Positions 61,377-64,000 of a DNA stretch of 64,000 nucleotides are shown one piece after another. Below the pieces are notes generated by a model. The model was not told the DNA's origin, ran no database searches, and was given only the letters and a program-made list of their open reading frames with translations. Position 1 is the stretch's first letter, and every line of letters starts with the position of its first letter. The position numbers and the translations under genes were made by a program. Source of the stretch: Dyadobacter sp. Leaf189 (GTDB lineage Bacteria > Bacteroidota > Bacteroidia > Cytophagales > Spirosomataceae); NCBI RefSeq assembly GCF_001424405.1, contig NZ_LMPS01000001.1, positions 1,671,999-1,735,998 of the forward strand, in the 5' to 3' direction.

Positions 61377-64000
61377 GGTTGAACGGTCTGAATGGATACA
61401 ATGGTAACTGGGCCGAGCAGACCCGATTTTTTCAATGGAACTTCTGCCCAGGGTGTGAGGTTTTTATTCGCTTTTACAATGTTGGTTTTGGTAAATTTCT
61501 CGCCGGTAATCGCATCGCCGGTCAATCTGTTCGACCAGGTATTTGCGACTTCTACCCGCAATTTATTTTCACCATTGATGACAAAGTTCGTTATATCAAA
61601 TCGATGCGGTAATGTCCAGCTGATTCCCAAGGGTTTGTCGTTCAGCCACACTTCCGCCACTTCACTCACTTGGCCCAGATCCAGATAAATGCGCTTTCCT
61701 TTCTCCGGCATCTTGAATGTGAATTCCTTAGCATAAGTCGCAATTCCTGAAAAATACTTGATGCCTTTCTGCTCCGCGTCCGGCCAGGAGATCAGTTCAG
61801 GAAACACTGCCTGAGCCGGAGCTCCCCACCTTTCCGGAAACGATAAATTCCATTCCCCTTTTATTTCCAGTTTTTCAGGTGTATGGGTGATGTTAATCTG
61901 ATTTTTACCCGTTTTTAACTGATGGTTTCCGGCTTCCAGGAAAGTCAGCTGATTACCCGCATAAGCTATCAGAGGAGGATTTGCGTTGCCGGATGTAATT
62001 TCGGTAAAATGTGGCCTGGCGGTTCCTTCCGTGAAAACGACAAAATAAGTCCCGAATGGAGGCAAAGTAAGTGGCATATGCATTTGTTTTCCGCGCTGTT
62101 CAAACACGCTCACCGCATGCACTTTCCCGGTAACCGGGTCCCAGATCTCAGGTACTTTGTTTTCCTGACGAAACGCGCATTGCCGCGAAACCCACGCATC
62201 GGTCGCATTTCTGATCAGATAAAAATCCTGTTTATCGCGACGGTAATGAATGTAGTCCAGCGTCCCTTTGTCCTGGTCGTTGTAAGCAAAATCGGGTGGA
62301 ATATTCAATGCAGCCGACACATTCTCATTCACGATCACGCCGCCTTGTTTTTTCAGCTTATCCAGTTTAGCCTGCGCTTCCGCACCAACCGTCTTACTCT
62401 TACCTATGGACAGAACCTTGTATCTACCCACGCCAGGCAGCACCCATTCCCCATTTTCGACAGTCAGGTCCCGGAGCAAAATTTCTGTATTCATGACCTC
62501 ATAATCAAACCCATTTCCGGCTTTGAAGACGATGTTTTTAGGCGGAACGAGATTGGGAATGTCGTCACCATAATAGTAAAGAACATCCGCCGCAAATTTC
62601 GCATTCTGAAAAATGTAGGAGATTCGGCTCAGGTAATCGTTGAATGGTTTGATTTTCGGCCACCAGGTATTTCTGTCATTGAAATGCGTCCCGGCAAAAT
62701 AAGCGATGCCCGGGTGACCCGTTTCCTTCGGATTGTGCGGAAATCCGTGAATAACCAGCCGGTTCATCCCTTCGGAAAATGCGCGATCCGCATGGGTTTT
62801 CAGGTCAGCCGGACCTTCCTGCCAGTCCAGATAACTCGTAAATGCCTCTTCTTCGGCAATGCCCAGCTTGTAAATGTTGGCCGCCGCAGCAATTTCTTTT
62901 ACCAGCCAAACCATGTCAACAATGCCTTCCTTGTCAAAATAAGGACGCTTGTACCAAAATTCCCCCCGAGGCACATCCAGCGAGCCCAATGCTTTCAGGG
63001 TTTCCACCGGAATATGGTGCATATGCCCCGGCCCGCCTGCTTCCGATATGATCTTCAAACCATATTTATTTGAAATCTCTTTGGCTTTTTTGTAATGATT
63101 GTGGATCATCAACTCCGAAAACGTCTCTAAAAAATCGGTATTAAATGTGTCCGCCGTTTTCTTTGCAAACAGTTTCTGGTCATAAATCGCAGGCAGGAAT
63201 TTATAAATATCATAACCATTAATACGCTTGAAAGCTGCTGGCAATGAGGTCGTCCACGCAAACTCTTTGGCCTCATAACTTGCCAGGTAAAGGTTTTTCA
63301 GGGCTGTTTTTGAAAAATCTCCGAGCAATGGTTTGAGCTTATTAATGAAATACATCAAATGCATTTCCGTCGCCGTGGAGTCGAAATGATCGAGAATGGG
63401 CCCGGCCGACTTTTCCGAGGGACGGATCAGTTGTTCACCCGAATTGGAGCAGATGTAGCGGTAAATATCCCAGTTTCCAGCCGGTGCTTTCCAACTGAGT
63501 ATTTCCGTTTCTGCATTGTAAAATGCCGTCACATTCACAATTCCCGACGTATCCGCCAGGTTTTGCGCACCCGCTGGAACTGCAATCACAGCCACTTCCT
63601 GCCTGAAAACCGGTTTTCCGTCTTTTCCATATTCGATCAGCCGGGGCTTGCCCGTGCGGTCGGGTGTAATGGTGGGGAAAGGCAGACGAAGCTGCGCCGC
63701 TTCCTTGCTGCTGGCCGTTGTTTTTGAATAGTATAAAGTCTTGGAAGCAAACCTGGGTTCTACCCAGCTGCCACCCGCATTCCAGCTGCTGGCCAGGTTC
63801 AATCCCACTTCGAGCCCGAGCTTACCCGCCTCATTGATTGCAAATTGTATCATTTTCAACGAAGAGTCGCTCATAAATGCGGGACCGGCAGGAATAATGT
63901 GATTGGGATCGCTGGCAGGCGGCACACCAATTTCAAAGAGGTCGACGCCGCCCAATCCCGCATTTTTCACCGCCACCAATTCCTCTTTCAACCTGGCCTG
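61373..64000 (-). CDS. GH106-like glycoside hydrolase (5' end outside window)
   Basis: The frame is open to the window edge, so the N-terminus is missing; 875 codons are visible. The barrel start KNAGLGGVDLFEIGVPP and LGLEVGLNLASSWNAGGSWV fits the GH106 (alpha-L-rhamnosidase-like) pattern of 'glycosyl hydrolase' proteins in Bacteroidota. A later region EEEAFTSYLDWQEGPADLKT and MNRLVIHGFPHNPKE continues it. The C-terminal part has a galactose-binding-type jelly roll (IYLDLGQVSEVAEVWLNDKP, then LPHRFDITNFVINGENKLRV). The specificity is not certain. It is coupled by ATGA to the SGNH hydrolase gene. Confidence 0.82.
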   Translation of the reverse strand, partial: QARLKEELVAVKNAGLGGVDLFEIGVPPASDPNHIIPAGPAFMSDSSLKMIQFAINEAGKLGLEVGLNLASSWNAGGSWVEPRFASKTLYYSKTTASSKEAAQLRLPFPTITPDRTGKPRLIEYGKDGKPVFRQEVAVIAVPAGAQNLADTSGIVNVTAFYNAETEILSWKAPAGNWDIYRYICSNSGEQLIRPSEKSAGPILDHFDSTATEMHLMYFINKLKPLLGDFSKTALKNLYLASYEAKEFAWTTSLPAAFKRINGYDIYKFLPAIYDQKLFAKKTADTFNTDFLETFSELMIHNHYKKAKEISNKYGLKIISEAGGPGHMHHIPVETLKALGSLDVPRGEFWYKRPYFDKEGIVDMVWLVKEIAAAANIYKLGIAEEEAFTSYLDWQEGPADLKTHADRAFSEGMNRLVIHGFPHNPKETGHPGIAYFAGTHFNDRNTWWPKIKPFNDYLSRISYIFQNAKFAADVLYYYGDDIPNLVPPKNIVFKAGNGFDYEVMNTEILLRDLTVENGEWVLPGVGRYKVLSIGKSKTVGAEAQAKLDKLKKQGGVIVNENVSAALNIPPDFAYNDQDKGTLDYIHYRRDKQDFYLIRNATDAWVSRQCAFRQENKVPEIWDPVTGKVHAVSVFEQRGKQMHMPLTLPPFGTYFVVFTEGTARPHFTEITSGNANPPLIAYAGNQLTFLEAGNHQLKTGKNQINITHTPEKLEIKGEWNLSFPERWGAPAQAVFPELISWPDAEQKGIKYFSGIATYAKEFTFKMPEKGKRIYLDLGQVSEVAEVWLNDKPLGISWTLPHRFDITNFVINGENKLRVEVANTWSNRLTGDAITGEKFTKTNIVKANKNLTPWAEVPLKKSGLLGPVTIVSIQTVQP

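Noticed and set aside
61922..63073. 383-codon open frame antisense to the GH106-like gene
   Set aside because: It is a shadow of the glycoside hydrolase, which has clear family motifs; the antisense product is rich in Arg/Phe/His without domain features.

Overview
The window looks like a chromosomal segment of a Bacteroidota bacterium, most likely of the order Cytophagales (Dyadobacter- or Spirosoma-like). The evidence is a SusC/SusD pair driven by an ECF sigma factor and a FecR anti-sigma factor, a ROK-regulated sugar locus, a GH106-like hydrolase, weak Shine-Dalgarno sequences and several TAnnTTTG-like -7 boxes. The genus is an inference from gene content only.

Region 1 (1-25.4 kb) is the unusual part. 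Positions 1-7848 hold a partial gene, a 1192-residue protein with an actin/Hsp70-type ATPase core, an Hsp70 paralogue, a membrane-anchored Pro-rich protein and a small membrane protein, packed with ATGA overlaps. Positions 7853-12174 hold a secreted protein, an OmpA-like lipoprotein, a secreted caspase-like peptidase and a lipoprotein. Positions 12432-25426 form one co-directional run: ECF-type sigma factor, TPR anti-sigma-like membrane protein, dead papain homologue, intact papain homologue, FHA-zinc ribbon protein, Asp-rich EF-hand-like repeat protein, acidic protein, zinc ribbon-FHA protein, PP2C phosphatase, metacaspase, GYF-like membrane protein, membrane pseudokinase, membrane Ser/Thr kinase. 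Together they read as a phospho-signalling network (kinase, phosphatase, FHA readers) tied to cysteine peptidases. In both tandem pairs one copy has lost its catalytic residues. I do not recognise the whole cluster as a named system; it is the best candidate here for something undescribed.

Region 2 (25.4-31.7 kb) contains a minus-strand trio (7-TM protein, coiled-coil protein, orphan sensor histidine kinase), a decayed DUF5655-type gene, an SDR dehydrogenase with an AraC regulator, and a Fic protein whose catalytic His is Gln. The Fic gene is preceded by an array of ATGAGCYRTAAT operator-like sites.

Region 3 (31.5-41.8 kb) is an accessory, defence-type island: a SnoaL-like gene beside a two-box repeat, a truncated gene, a type I restriction-modification operon with a RhuM gene inserted (hsdR-hsdM-rhuM-hsdS), an internally deleted EVE/PUA-nuclease-type gene, and a HEPN/MNT toxin-antitoxin-like pair. 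It ends at a tRNA-Ser(UGA).

Region 4 (42-64 kb) is catabolic: a luciferase-like flavin oxidoreductase, then ECF sigma-FecR-SusC-SusD-(PQQ dehydrogenase/PKD/cytochrome c)-Gfo/Idh/MocA-MFS-ROK, which together would import a sugar across the outer membrane, oxidise it, transport it inward and regulate the locus. After this come a serine beta-lactamase-like hydrolase, an arsenic-type cluster (LMW phosphatase, ArsR, Cys-rich DUF6428-like protein) with matching operator-like repeats but no efflux pump, a GntR regulator, an SGNH hydrolase, and a GH106-like hydrolase cut by the window edge.
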